Assembly: GCF_038452275.1 (NCBI RefSeq)
Contig: NZ_CP141643.1
Location: forward strand, 186,001 to 250,000
Reading direction: 5' to 3'
Source: Corynebacterium sp. BD556
GTDB taxonomy: Bacteria > Actinomycetota > Actinomycetes > Mycobacteriales > Mycobacteriaceae
DNA length: 64,000 nucleotides
The notes below the pieces were generated by a model. The model was given only the letters and a program-made list of their open reading frames with translations. It ran no database searches and had not been told where the DNA came from. Positions 52,547 through 62,640 of the stretch are shown one piece after another. The translations under genes were made by a program, and so were the position numbers. How positions within the stretch are numbered: the first letter of the stretch is position 1; each line of letters opens with the position of its first letter.

Positions 52547-54259
52547 TTGGCTCACAACAGCAACGAGCCGCAGACTTCGGCAGCGAGCGAGCTAGCCGAA
52601 CTCATCGAGGCAGATGAGCGCAAGGCGCTGCCTCCTGAAGAAAATGTTGTCTCCCAGGCAGACGTCAAAGACGCCCCGATCGACTGGACGATCATCGCGC
52701 CGCTGGTTGTGATTGTCGCGGGCATCGTTTTGTGGGGCCTATTCGGACCCGAGAGCTTCTCGGCATTTTCCGACTGGTCTTTTAACTGGGTCATCACCAA
52801 TCTCGGGTGGGCGTTCGTCTTATTCGGCACAGTTTTCGTGTTCTTCGTCATCACGATCGCCTTCCTGCCTTTTGGACAAATCCGCCTAGGTGGGCCTGAT
52901 GAGGGCCCGGAGTTTCGCACATCCTCTTGGATTTCGATGATGTTCGCCGCTGGCATGGGCATCGGCCTGATGTTCTACGGTGCATCAGAACCGTTGGCGA
53001 TGTATCGCAACGGGGTCCCGGGGCGCGATAAACACGAGGTAGGCACCGCCATGGCGCAGACCATGTTCCACTGGACCCTGCACCCGTGGGCCGTTTACGC
53101 CATCCTCGGACTAGCCATCGCGTATTCCACTTTCCGGCGCGGCCGAAAGCAGCTTTTGTCCAGCGCCTTCGTTCCGCTGCTTGGGGAGAAGGCCGCCAAC
53201 GGGCCATTGGGCAAAATGATCGACGGCTTCGCCATCTTCGCCACAATCTTCGGCACAGCCTGCTCCCTGGGTCTGGGCGCTTTGCAGATCACCTAGGGGC
53301 TTCAGGCCTCCGGCTTCGTCGAGTCTCCCTCTACTACCCTGACCGTCGGCATTATCTCAGTGCTCACTTTGGCATTTCTCCTATCCGCCATGTCCGGCGT
53401 CGGCCGCGGCATCCAGTGGCTGTCCAATATCAACATGGTCTTTGCTTGCGTGATCGCAATTTTCGTCTTCGTTGTTGGTCCGACCGTGAGCCTGCTCAAC
53501 ATGCTGCCGACCGCGATTGGAAGCTACCTCGATCAGTTTTTCCTCATCGCGAGCCGTACAGCATCTAGCGCGGACGGTACCGCTGGTGAGTTCTTGTCCT
53601 CGTGGACCATTTTCTACTGGGCATGGTGGATTTCTTGGTCGCCGTTCGTGGGCACATTCCTGGCGCGCATTTCACGGGGCCGCACCATTCGCGAGTTTTG
53701 TCTTGGAGTGTTGCTTGTCCCGGCAGCCGTCTCAACGGTTTGGTTCGCCATCTTCGGCGGCGCCGCCATCAGGCTGGAACAGATCGGCGAGTCCATTTAT
53801 GGCGCTGGGGTGGCTGAGGAGCAGCTCTTTAGCCTCCTGCACACCTTTCCAGGCGGTTTCGCCGTGGGCGTTCTCGCGCTGGTCCTGCTGGGCACCTTTT
53901 TCATCACATCGGCGGATTCCGCTTCCACCGTGATGGCGTCGATGTCTCAAAACGGAAAAACGGATGCCACCCCATGGCTGGCCGGCATCTGGGGTCTAGG
54001 TACCGCCTTCGTCGGCCTGACCCTTTTGGTTGTTGGCGGCGAGGACGCACTATCCTCTCTGCAGTCGGTGACCATTGTGGCGGCCACTCCGTTCCTACTA
54101 ATTTTGATCGCGCTCATGTTCGCAATAGTCAAAGACGTGTCCAACGACGTGATTTATCTTGATAAGAAGGAAACTGAGCGTTTCGCTCGCCAACTGGCTA
54201 TTGAACGCCGCCATCACCGGGAGCGTAAGCAACGCGAAGCAAGGCGGAAGGTTAAATAG
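52547..54259 (+). pseudogene. betP: betP, BCCT-family glycine betaine transporter interrupted by an amber codon
   Basis: The coding sequence is complete in one frame except for TAG at 53294-53296. The first part (250 codons from TTG 52547, after AAGAAGGAG) has [14 protein letters not shown] and the Trp/Tyr box segment [15 protein letters not shown]. The second part resumes at [10 protein letters not shown] and has [25 protein letters not shown] and a basic C-terminal tail of about 30 residues ([19 protein letters not shown]). The stop falls between two membrane helices in ALQIT*GLQ. C. glutamicum BetP is an osmosensing Na/betaine symporter. Whether this is a true nonsense mutation or a read error cannot be told here. 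Confidence 0.88.
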
Positions 54260-54286
54260 CGGGCGCGTTATCTTATGCTGGAAAGC

Positions 54287-56140
54287 ATGACTTCTCCTGT
54301 GACAGCTCAATCGGGGCAGAACATCTTTGTCGGTGTCGCATGGCCGTACGCGAACGGTCCGCGGCACATTGGCCATGTAGCGGGATTCGGTGTGCCTTCC
54401 GATGTATTCGCTCGTTACCAGCGCATGGCGGGCAACAATGTCCTCATGGTCTCCGGCACGGACGAGCATGGCACCCCATTGCTTGTCCAGGCTGACAAGG
54501 AAGGCGTGTCGGTTAAGGAGCTCGCTGATCGCTACAACCGGCAGATTGTCCATGACTTGGCGGGGCTCGGCCTGTCTTATGACCTGTTTACTCGCACTAC
54601 TACTCGCAACCATTATGCGGTGGTGCAGGAGCTTTTCAAGGGTTTGTATGACAACGGCTATATGGTTAAGGAGACGACCAAGGGTGCTATTTCGCCGTCG
54701 ACGGGCCGCACCTTGCCGGACCGCTACATTGAGGGCACTTGCCCGATCTGCGGTGCAAGTGATGCGCGCGGTGATCAGTGTGACACTTGCGGTAATCAGC
54801 TTGACCCGGCCGATTTGATCGACCCCGTTTCTAAAATTAATGGGGAGACTCCTGAGTTTGTGGAGACTGAGCATTTCATGCTCGACTTGCCGGCGCTTCA
54901 CGACGCTTTAAAGGCGTGGCTTGAAACGCGTGAGGATTGGCGTCCGAACGTGTTGCGTTTCTCCCTGAATTTGTTGGAGGACATGCGTCCGCGTGCCATG
55001 ACTCGCGATATTGATTGGGGTATCCCGATTCCGGTTGAAGGTTGGCAGGACAATCCGTCGAAGAAGCTTTACGTGTGGTTCGACGCGGTGGTCGGTTATT
55101 TGTCGGCTTCTATCGAGTGGGCTCAGCGCAGCGGTAATCCGGATGCGTGGAAGGATTTTTGGCAGGATCCGGCCACTCAAAGCTTTTATTTTATGGGCAA
55201 GGACAATATCACTTTCCATTCCCAGATTTGGCCTGCTGAGCTTTTGGCTTATTCCGGCAAGGGGGACAGGGGAGGAAGTGGGCACGAGTTGGGTGAGCTG
55301 AACTTGCCTACAGAGGTGGTTTCCTCTGAGTTTCTCACCATGTCCGGTTCGAAGTTTTCGTCGTCGAAGGGTGTGGTCATCTACGTCAAGGATTTCCTTG
55401 CGCAGTTCGGGCCGGATTCGTTGCGTTACTTTATTGCTGTGGCTGGTCCGGAGAATAATGACACGGATTTCACCTGGGATGAGTTTGTTCGCCGCATCAA
55501 CAACGAGCTGGCCAACGGTTGGGGTAATTTGGTCAACCGCACGGTGTCTATGGCTCACAAAAATTTTGGGCAGGTCCCGGTGCCGGCGCAGCTTAGTGAA
55601 AGTGACGATAGGATCTTAAAGCTTGCGGAAAGGACGTTCGTCACCGCCGGTGAGCACCTGTCGCGTGCGAAGTTTAAGAACGCGATCACGCAGATTATGC
55701 ATGTGGTGGGCGAAGCCAACGCCTATATTGCGGAGCAGGAGCCGTGGAAGTTGGCTAAGGAGGACTCGCAGCGTGAGCGCTTGGCGACGGTCCTGTGGAC
55801 CGCCCTGCAGGTGGTGTCCGATTGCAATGCCATGCTGACGCCATTTTTGCCGCACATTGCTCAGCAGGTGCATGAGACTTTGGGTCGCAGCGGTGTGTGG
55901 GCGGCGGCGCCGCGCGTCGAGGAGGTCACCGATGATGAGGATTACGATTTGGTTGGGGTGGGCCTGCCGGAGAAGAACCAGAGTTACCCGGTGATTGTGG
56001 GTGATTATTCGGCTGAGCAGGCGAGGTGGGGTCGCATTAACATCGCCCCGGGTACACCCCTGGAAAAGCCGCAGCCGCTGGTGGCGAAGCTTGATCCCGA
56101 ACTGGGTGAGACAGGCCCGGAATGGGCGCCTGTGAATTAA
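54287..56140 (+). CDS. metG: Methionyl-tRNA synthetase
   Basis: A 617-residue class-I synthetase. The HIGH motif appears as [12 protein letters not shown], the KMSKS loop as KFSSSKG, and the connective peptide has one zinc knuckle, [18 protein letters not shown]. The anticodon-binding helical domain follows; there is no C-terminal tRNA-binding (Tbp) extension. The start is ATG 54287 or ATG 54275, neither with a good ribosome binding site. The position after betP fits corynebacterial order. Confidence 0.96.
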   Translation: MTSPVTAQSGQNIFVGVAWPYANGPRHIGHVAGFGVPSDVFARYQRMAGNNVLMVSGTDEHGTPLLVQADKEGVSVKELADRYNRQIVHDLAGLGLSYDLFTRTTTRNHYAVVQELFKGLYDNGYMVKETTKGAISPSTGRTLPDRYIEGTCPICGASDARGDQCDTCGNQLDPADLIDPVSKINGETPEFVETEHFMLDLPALHDALKAWLETREDWRPNVLRFSLNLLEDMRPRAMTRDIDWGIPIPVEGWQDNPSKKLYVWFDAVVGYLSASIEWAQRSGNPDAWKDFWQDPATQSFYFMGKDNITFHSQIWPAELLAYSGKGDRGGSGHELGELNLPTEVVSSEFLTMSGSKFSSSKGVVIYVKDFLAQFGPDSLRYFIAVAGPENNDTDFTWDEFVRRINNELANGWGNLVNRTVSMAHKNFGQVPVPAQLSESDDRILKLAERTFVTAGEHLSRAKFKNAITQIMHVVGEANAYIAEQEPWKLAKEDSQRERLATVLWTALQVVSDCNAMLTPFLPHIAQQVHETLGRSGVWAAAPRVEEVTDDEDYDLVGVGLPEKNQSYPVIVGDYSAEQARWGRINIAPGTPLEKPQPLVAKLDPELGETGPEWAPVN

Positions 56141-56143
56141 GTT

Positions 56144-57316
56144 ATGCGCCCGCTGTTTTTGTTCCTGGCAGTTTTTTCCGCGGCGATTAACCTGCGTGCC
56201 GGGATGGCCTCTGTGGGGCCTGTGCTCGACAGTGTCACGGAGTTTTATGGCGCGCCTGCTTCTTTGGGCGGTATTGTTACTGCCCTGCCGGGCTTGATGT
56301 TTTGCGTCGTGGGGCTTACTGCGGTGCCTCTGGCGCGGCGGGTTGGTTTGACCCCCGCTCTGACGGCGGCGGCGGGGGCGTGCACCCTCGGGTTGTGTTT
56401 GCGTCCTTTCGCGCCGGAGATGGCTTTGTTTATCCTTGCCACTGTGGGGGCGGCTGGTGGTATTGCTTTGGGCAATGTTTTGCTGCCCTCGTGGATCAAG
56501 CAATACGGCGGACGCCATATCGTCTCGTTGACGGCGGTCTACTCCGTGTCGCTGTCAATGTCGGCGGCGTTCGGTCCGTTGAGTGCTTTGATGACGGGGT
56601 CGTGGCGGATTGCGCTCGGTGTGTGGGGGATGTTGGCCGCGGTGCAGTTGCTGGTGTGGTGGTGGGCGGTTGCGCAGGTGGGCGTCGATAAGCCTCGCGG
56701 CGACGTGGAGGGCGCGGACGTGAAGATTCCGATGTACCGTTCGCGGACTGCGGTTGCGCTGATGTTGTTTTTCGGGCTGCAGTCGATGAATGCCTATATT
56801 CAAATGGGTTGGTTGCCGTCGATTTTTTCGGCGCAGGGAGCAAGTCCTGGGCAGGGTGCGCTCGGCTTGGCTGTGATTGGTTTGATTGGTGCCGGCGGTG
56901 GTTTGACCTTGCCGACGGTGGTCGCGCGGGCGCGCACGCTAACCCCGCTGGTTGTGGTTTTTGGTCTGCTTTCGGCCACCGGTTACATGGGAATCCTGTT
57001 TCTGCCCGGGCACGCCATTTTGTGGAGTGCGGTACTTGGCTTCGGCGGTTGGTGTTTCCCGCTGGCGCTCGCGTTGATTCCGGCGCGTACTCGCAGCGCG
57101 TTGACAACGGCGCGGCTTGCTGGTTTTGTCCAGCCTGTCGGTTACGCGTTGGCGGCTGCAGGGCCGCTGGCGGTCGGTGTGGCCTACGACGCTGTGGGCT
57201 CTTTTACACCCATTCTGGTGACGCTGAGTGTCCTTGCGCTTGTGATGGGGGCGCTGGGTAGTGTCGCCTCTCGCAACATCTACATCGAAGATGAATTGAG
57301 TTCGAGCGAGAGGTAA
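56144..57316 (+). CDS. CynX/NimT-type major facilitator transporter
   Basis: A 390-residue MFS protein with 12 hydrophobic segments. The beginning LFLAVFSAAINLRAGMASVGPVL and VTALPGLMFCVVGL match the CynX/NimT subgroup (cyanate or nitroimidazole-related exporters in E. coli). The substrate here is unknown. It starts 3 bases after metG and is probably cotranscribed. The 3' end overlaps the convergent gene by 37 bases. Confidence 0.88.
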   Translation: MRPLFLFLAVFSAAINLRAGMASVGPVLDSVTEFYGAPASLGGIVTALPGLMFCVVGLTAVPLARRVGLTPALTAAAGACTLGLCLRPFAPEMALFILATVGAAGGIALGNVLLPSWIKQYGGRHIVSLTAVYSVSLSMSAAFGPLSALMTGSWRIALGVWGMLAAVQLLVWWWAVAQVGVDKPRGDVEGADVKIPMYRSRTAVALMLFFGLQSMNAYIQMGWLPSIFSAQGASPGQGALGLAVIGLIGAGGGLTLPTVVARARTLTPLVVVFGLLSATGYMGILFLPGHAILWSAVLGFGGWCFPLALALIPARTRSALTTARLAGFVQPVGYALAAAGPLAVGVAYDAVGSFTPILVTLSVLALVMGALGSVASRNIYIEDELSSSER

Positions 57317-57750
57317 AGGTCGACCCCGGCGTCGCTGTCGAGGTAGTCCTCGAAGGACAGTGGCCCGGGTGTGTAGCCGGCGTCGCGTGCTTCGTCGAGG
57401 AACTTCTCCCAGGAGACCGAGAGTTCTACGTAGGGTCCGGTGTGGCGGGTTTTTAAAAATTCGCCGGCTGCGAAGCGGTGGAGGGCCACTTTTTCGTCGT
57501 CGACATCGCCGACTAGCGGCTCGATCATTGGTAGGTCCTCCTCCGCGATGAGGAAGGCGGCGATCATGTCGATGACGTCAGTTGGCTCAGCCAGGGTGAA
57601 GGAGCGCTTGGCCTGCGGGCGTGCCCCGATGGAGGAAAGGAACTTCTCCATCATGGGGTAGTAGTGGTCGAAGAAGGCACCGATCTCGTCGAAGTTGAGG
57701 GTGTCGCGTGCACCTATCACAATTTGTGGGGGCAGGGAGACTTTTTCCAT
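57280..57750 (-). CDS. GyrI-like / effector-binding domain protein
   Basis: A 156-residue protein with the GyrI-like small-molecule-binding fold: LPPQIVIGARDTLNFDEIGAFF at the start and KTRHTGPYVELSVSWEKFLDEA near residue 105 (the HTGPY motif), ending DLYLSLELNS. Stand-alone members may bind or hydrolyse small ligands. The frame is open upstream, but ATG 57750 starts the domain. It overlaps the transporter gene 3' end. Confidence 0.75.
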   Translation of the reverse strand: MEKVSLPPQIVIGARDTLNFDEIGAFFDHYYPMMEKFLSSIGARPQAKRSFTLAEPTDVIDMIAAFLIAEEDLPMIEPLVGDVDDEKVALHRFAAGEFLKTRHTGPYVELSVSWEKFLDEARDAGYTPGPLSFEDYLDSDAGVDLYLSLELNSSSM

Positions 57751-57976
57751 GCCCGCCCATGCTAGTGATGTGGAGGTTTGGGCTGCTGCCCCGGGGTTGC
57801 GGGTCTGTGCTGCGCGTTGGATCGGCTCTGGGGTGGGCAAGGCTTGCGCACAGCGTGGTGGCTTGCTGCCTGCGTTGTGCGGCAAGTGTGGGGGCGGTGT
57901 GCTGTGTGTTGACTAGGGGGCTGGGTGCGTTGATGTGCAGTGGTTCTTGTTCTGGTGGGAGGTAGGCTGGGCAGCC

Positions 57977-58807
57977 ATGTCGAAGAAGAAGTCGCGTCCT
58001 ACCCCTGTTGCCGCCGAGCCGATTCCTGGGCTTGTTGACGCCCACACGCACCTTGCCTCCACAGGTAAGGCTGTCAGTGAGCTTGTTGAGCGTGCCGTTA
58101 CTGCCGGTGTGGAGCGTCTTTGCACCGTCGGTGACGGGCTTCGGGAGGCGGAGTTGGCACTTCAAGCTGCCCGTGATGACGAGCGGGTTTTCGCGGCGTG
58201 CGCCATTCACCCGACGCGGGCGGGTGAGCTTGATGGTGCTGCCCGCGCCCGCTTGCGTGAGATGGCGGCGGATGAGCGGTGTGTGGCGATCGGGGAGACA
58301 GGCATTGACACCTACTGGTTGACCCACGCCCCGGATAGTACTGCGCCTCTTGATGTACAGGAGGAGGCGTTGCGTTGGCATATTGATTTGGCGGTGGAGT
58401 GCGGCAAAGCGCTGATGATTCATAATCGTGAGGGTGATGAGGAGCTGATGCGCATTTTGGCGGATTCCCCTCCCCCCCGCGAGGTGATGCTGCACTGCTT
58501 TTCCTCGCCGGTGGAGGTTGCGCGTGAGGCGATTGAGCGTGGTTATGTGTTGTCTTTTGCGGGCAATGTCACTTTCAAGCGCAATGATGCACTGCGGGAG
58601 GCGGCGGCGTTGGCGCCGGTTGGGCAGCTTCTGATTGAAACGGATGCACCTTACATGACGCCGGAGCCTTACCGCGGGGCGCGCAATGAGCCAGCGTTGA
58701 TTGGTCACACTGCTTTAGCTGTGGCGCAGGCCCGCGGGATGCGGGTGGCGGATCTTGCGGTGGAGGTCAGTGAGACCTTTGATCGGGTCTTCGGCCTCGA
58801 TAGGTGA
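57977..58807 (+). CDS. tatD: TatD-family metal-dependent hydrolase/DNase
   Basis: A 276-residue TIM-barrel deoxyribonuclease homologue. Metal ligands: HxH in VDAHTHLA, Glu in AIGETGID, His in LMIHNREGD, His in MLHCFSSP and Asp in LIETDAPYM. An in-frame ATG exists at 57935, but ATG 57977 starts the conserved protein. The gene lies in the conserved corynebacterial order metG-tatD-rpf2-ksgA. Confidence 0.93.
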   Translation: MSKKKSRPTPVAAEPIPGLVDAHTHLASTGKAVSELVERAVTAGVERLCTVGDGLREAELALQAARDDERVFAACAIHPTRAGELDGAARARLREMAADERCVAIGETGIDTYWLTHAPDSTAPLDVQEEALRWHIDLAVECGKALMIHNREGDEELMRILADSPPPREVMLHCFSSPVEVAREAIERGYVLSFAGNVTFKRNDALREAAALAPVGQLLIETDAPYMTPEPYRGARNEPALIGHTALAVAQARGMRVADLAVEVSETFDRVFGLDR

Positions 58808-58818
58808 TGTAGATCACA
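58803..58818 (+). promoter_or_regulatory. GlxR (CRP-type) binding site candidate upstream of rpf2
   Basis: GGTGATGTAGATCACA matches the consensus TGTGANNTANNTCACA at all fixed positions but the first. It overlaps the tatD stop codon and lies about 165 bases before rpf2. C. glutamicum rpf2 is known to be controlled by GlxR together with RamA/RamB. Confidence 0.65.
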
Positions 58819-58942
58819 TAGGTGTTTTACCTGTTCGCCGCTAAGAAGTGATGAAGGCGCGCCGGATGGGCTGGGTGGGCCGGGTGTGACGGAAGGTTCG
58901 AGCCAAGAACTGGATCTTCATGCGCAATTAGCGTATCTTTGA

Positions 58943-60100
<1,158 letters not shown>

Positions 60101-60123
60101 AGGCGCTGCTAACCTAAAACGTC

Positions 60124-60975
60124 ATGACTGACGTTCGCCTGCTGGGGCCGGCAGAGATCCGCCACCTTGCCGAGGATCTCAACGTGGTGCCCACCAAAAA
60201 GCTGGGCCAGAACTTCGTGCATGACCCGAACACGGTGCGGCGCATCGTCGCTGAGGCTAATCTCACGCACAGCGATGTTGTGCTGGAGGTTGGCCCCGGC
60301 TTAGGATCGCTCACGCTCGGCTTGCTCGAGGTGGCAAAGCGGGTTGTCGCTTTGGAAATTGATCCCCGGTTGGCGGGCAGGCTCGCGCGCACGATCGAAG
60401 ATCGCGCAGGTGGGGTTGCAGATCGCCTCACCGTGATCAACAAAGACGCCCTCAAGGTCACTCGCGGAGATGTTGCAGTTGAACCGACCGCGCTTGTGGC
60501 CAACTTGCCTTACAACGTCTCCGTGCCCGTTTTGTTGCACCTGCTGGAGGAGTTCGATTCGATCCAGCGGGTGTTGGTGATGGTGCAAAAGGAAGTCGCG
60601 GACCGTCTCGCGGCTGATCCGGGCAGCAAGATTTACGGTGTGCCCAGTGTGAAGGCCTCCTTCTATGGTGATGTTTCCTTCGCGGGGCTGATCGGCAAGA
60701 ATGTTTTTTGGCCGGCGCCCAACATCGAAAGTGGGTTGGTGCGCATCGACGTGACTCGTCCCTTTGGCACCGAGGTGCGTCAGGCGATGTTTCCGCTTGT
60801 CGACGCAGCCTTCGCTCAGCGCCGCAAAACTTTGCGCTCTACCTTGGCCAGCCAGTACGGCTCCGCCCAGGCCGCTGAGGAGGCGCTGCGCGCTGTCGGG
60901 ATCGACCCGGGGCTGAGGGGCGAGAAGCTGTCCGCGGCTGATTTCGCTCGGCTGGGGCAGGCCCGTGGTGCGTGA
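60124..60975 (+). CDS. rsmA: 16S rRNA dimethyladenosine transferase
   Basis: A 283-residue KsgA/RsmA that dimethylates A1518 and A1519 of 16S rRNA. Motifs: [12 protein letters not shown] at the start, SAM-binding [22 protein letters not shown] and the catalytic [17 protein letters not shown]. It begins 23 bases after rpf2 and its end overlaps ispE by 11 bases. Confidence 0.96.
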   Translation: MTDVRLLGPAEIRHLAEDLNVVPTKKLGQNFVHDPNTVRRIVAEANLTHSDVVLEVGPGLGSLTLGLLEVAKRVVALEIDPRLAGRLARTIEDRAGGVADRLTVINKDALKVTRGDVAVEPTALVANLPYNVSVPVLLHLLEEFDSIQRVLVMVQKEVADRLAADPGSKIYGVPSVKASFYGDVSFAGLIGKNVFWPAPNIESGLVRIDVTRPFGTEVRQAMFPLVDAAFAQRRKTLRSTLASQYGSAQAAEEALRAVGIDPGLRGEKLSAADFARLGQARGA

Positions 60976-61903
60976 GTTCTCCGCCACAGCACCGGGCAAG
61001 GTGAATCTGCACCTTGGTGTGGGTGACGCGCGTCGGGACGGCTACCACGACCTGCTTACGGTATTCCAGGCGGTGCAGCGCCGGGAGCGGGTGACGTTGA
61101 AGGTTGAACGGGGCGGTAGTGGGGGTGTGGTCACCTCTATGTCGACTTCCTTTGCTGTTGCCGAGCCGGAGGAAAACATCAACACTGCCGCTAACTTGGC
61201 GTGGCGAGCTGTCGAAGCTGTCGTGGAAGATGCGGGGGTAGACGTCCCGGCGGTGCGAATTCACGTGGACAAGCGGGTTTTTGTCGCCGGGGGAATGGCG
61301 GGAGGTTCCGCCGACGCAGCCGCGGCGCTCGTTGCCGCCGCCGAGTTCGTCGCCCACTACGGTGGGGTTGAAGTGGACTTTCATGCCCTTCACCGTCTCG
61401 CGGCAGGCCTCGGTGCGGACGTGCCTTTTTGCCTGATGGGGGGAACGGCGCAGGGCACGGGGCGCGGCGATGAGCTTGTAGCGATGATTTCGCGCGGCAC
61501 CTTCCACTGGGTCTTTGTTAACCCGCGGGTCGGGCTTCCCACGGGGAGAGCCTTTACGCTTCTCGACGATCTGCGCCACAACGACCCGGCCCTTGTCGCC
61601 CGCTTGGATACCACCGCGCTATCGCGTGCGCTGCTGAGCGGGGACCCGGAGCAAGTGGCGGGGGCGCTCCACAACGACTTGCAAGCTCCGGCGGTGCGGA
61701 TGCGCCCGCAACTTCTCGCGGTGCTGGAGGAGGGCTCGCGGGTAGGGTTAGCCGCCATTGTGTCGGGATCTGGGCCCACCGTCGCCGTTTTGTGCCGCGA
61801 TGGTGAGCACGCGCAGCAGGCAGAAGCGCAGTTGCGCGCGCTTTTCCCAGACTACGAGGCGTTTAGAACCACCGGACCGGCTGAAGGTGCCCGACTGGAT
61901 TAG
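60965..61903 (+). CDS. ispE: 4-diphosphocytidyl-2-C-methyl-D-erythritol kinase
   Basis: A 312-residue GHMP kinase of the non-mevalonate isoprenoid pathway. Marks are [22 protein letters not shown], the phosphate loop [16 protein letters not shown] near residue 104 and the C-terminal [12 protein letters not shown]. The start is GTG 60965 or the adjacent GTG 60968. The overlap with rsmA is the usual actinobacterial arrangement. Confidence 0.95.
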   Translation: MVREFSATAPGKVNLHLGVGDARRDGYHDLLTVFQAVQRRERVTLKVERGGSGGVVTSMSTSFAVAEPEENINTAANLAWRAVEAVVEDAGVDVPAVRIHVDKRVFVAGGMAGGSADAAAALVAAAEFVAHYGGVEVDFHALHRLAAGLGADVPFCLMGGTAQGTGRGDELVAMISRGTFHWVFVNPRVGLPTGRAFTLLDDLRHNDPALVARLDTTALSRALLSGDPEQVAGALHNDLQAPAVRMRPQLLAVLEEGSRVGLAAIVSGSGPTVAVLCRDGEHAQQAEAQLRALFPDYEAFRTTGPAEGARLD

Positions 61904-61949
61904 CTTTAGTGTTCGATGTGGTGTCCGGTGGTTGTTCTACGGTAAGCGG

Positions 61950-62612
61950 GTGAGTTTCCAACCAATCAGCATCGTTGGGGCCCTGCGCCACGTTTTAGAT
62001 GGCATGCCCGTGGTCGATATAGTGCCCGCGCCCTCAAGCGAGGCCAAACGCACAAGCATCTACATTCCCACCCGTGCGGCTTTAAGCCGCAGCTTCGTCG
62101 CCGTCGATTTCGAAACCGCGAACCGTGTTGGCGGGGCGTCGGCATGCCAAGTGGCGCTGGTGAAGGTGCGCAGTGGGGTGGTTGTTGACCAGTTGCTTAC
62201 CTACCTGCGCCCGCCGGAAGAACACATTCGCTTCGAGTTTTCGCACATCCACGGCATTTATCGGGGCGATGTCGAAGAAGCGCCGAGCTGGTTCGACATC
62301 GCAGACGAGGTATATGAATTTGTTGGGGACCTCCCAGTGTGGGCACACAACGCGACTTTTGATGCCGCAGTGTGGCGGGGGTTAGACCGCTACTATTCCA
62401 CCGGTACTTTTCCGCGGGAGTTTTATTGCTCGTGCCGCACCGCACGCAGGCTTTTGCCTCAGCTTGAAAATCATCGCCTGCCCACCGTGGTGGCCTATTG
62501 CGCTCCGGGTTTTAGGCTCAACCACCATCAGGCGGATTCGGATGCTTTGGCTTGCGCGCACATTGTCACGATGTTTCAGCGCAGCTCTACCCTTAACGCG
62601 CTGCTCGATTGA
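61950..62612 (+). CDS. DEDDh 3'-5' exonuclease (DnaQ/RNase T-like)
   Basis: A 220-residue protein with an exonuclease domain from about residue 48: VAVDFETAN (Asp, Glu), FSHIHGI, WAHNATFDAAVW (Asp) and LNHHQADSDALACA (His, Asp) complete the DEDDh set. The first 45 residues are a separate short module (ISIVGALRHVLDGMPVVDIV). It resembles stand-alone epsilon-like exonucleases; the substrate is unknown. GTG 61950 is the likely start; the frame continues upstream into ispE. Confidence 0.85.
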   Translation: MSFQPISIVGALRHVLDGMPVVDIVPAPSSEAKRTSIYIPTRAALSRSFVAVDFETANRVGGASACQVALVKVRSGVVVDQLLTYLRPPEEHIRFEFSHIHGIYRGDVEEAPSWFDIADEVYEFVGDLPVWAHNATFDAAVWRGLDRYYSTGTFPREFYCSCRTARRLLPQLENHRLPTVVAYCAPGFRLNHHQADSDALACAHIVTMFQRSSTLNALLD

Positions 62613-62640
62613 GGCAACCGGGGCATAAGATAGGACTCCT

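Noticed and set aside
53294-53296. Stop-codon recoding (TAG read as amino acid) in betP
   Set aside because: TAG is the normal terminator of other genes here (for example the FKBP and metG-preceding frames), and no recoding signal is visible; a nonsense mutation or read error is simpler.
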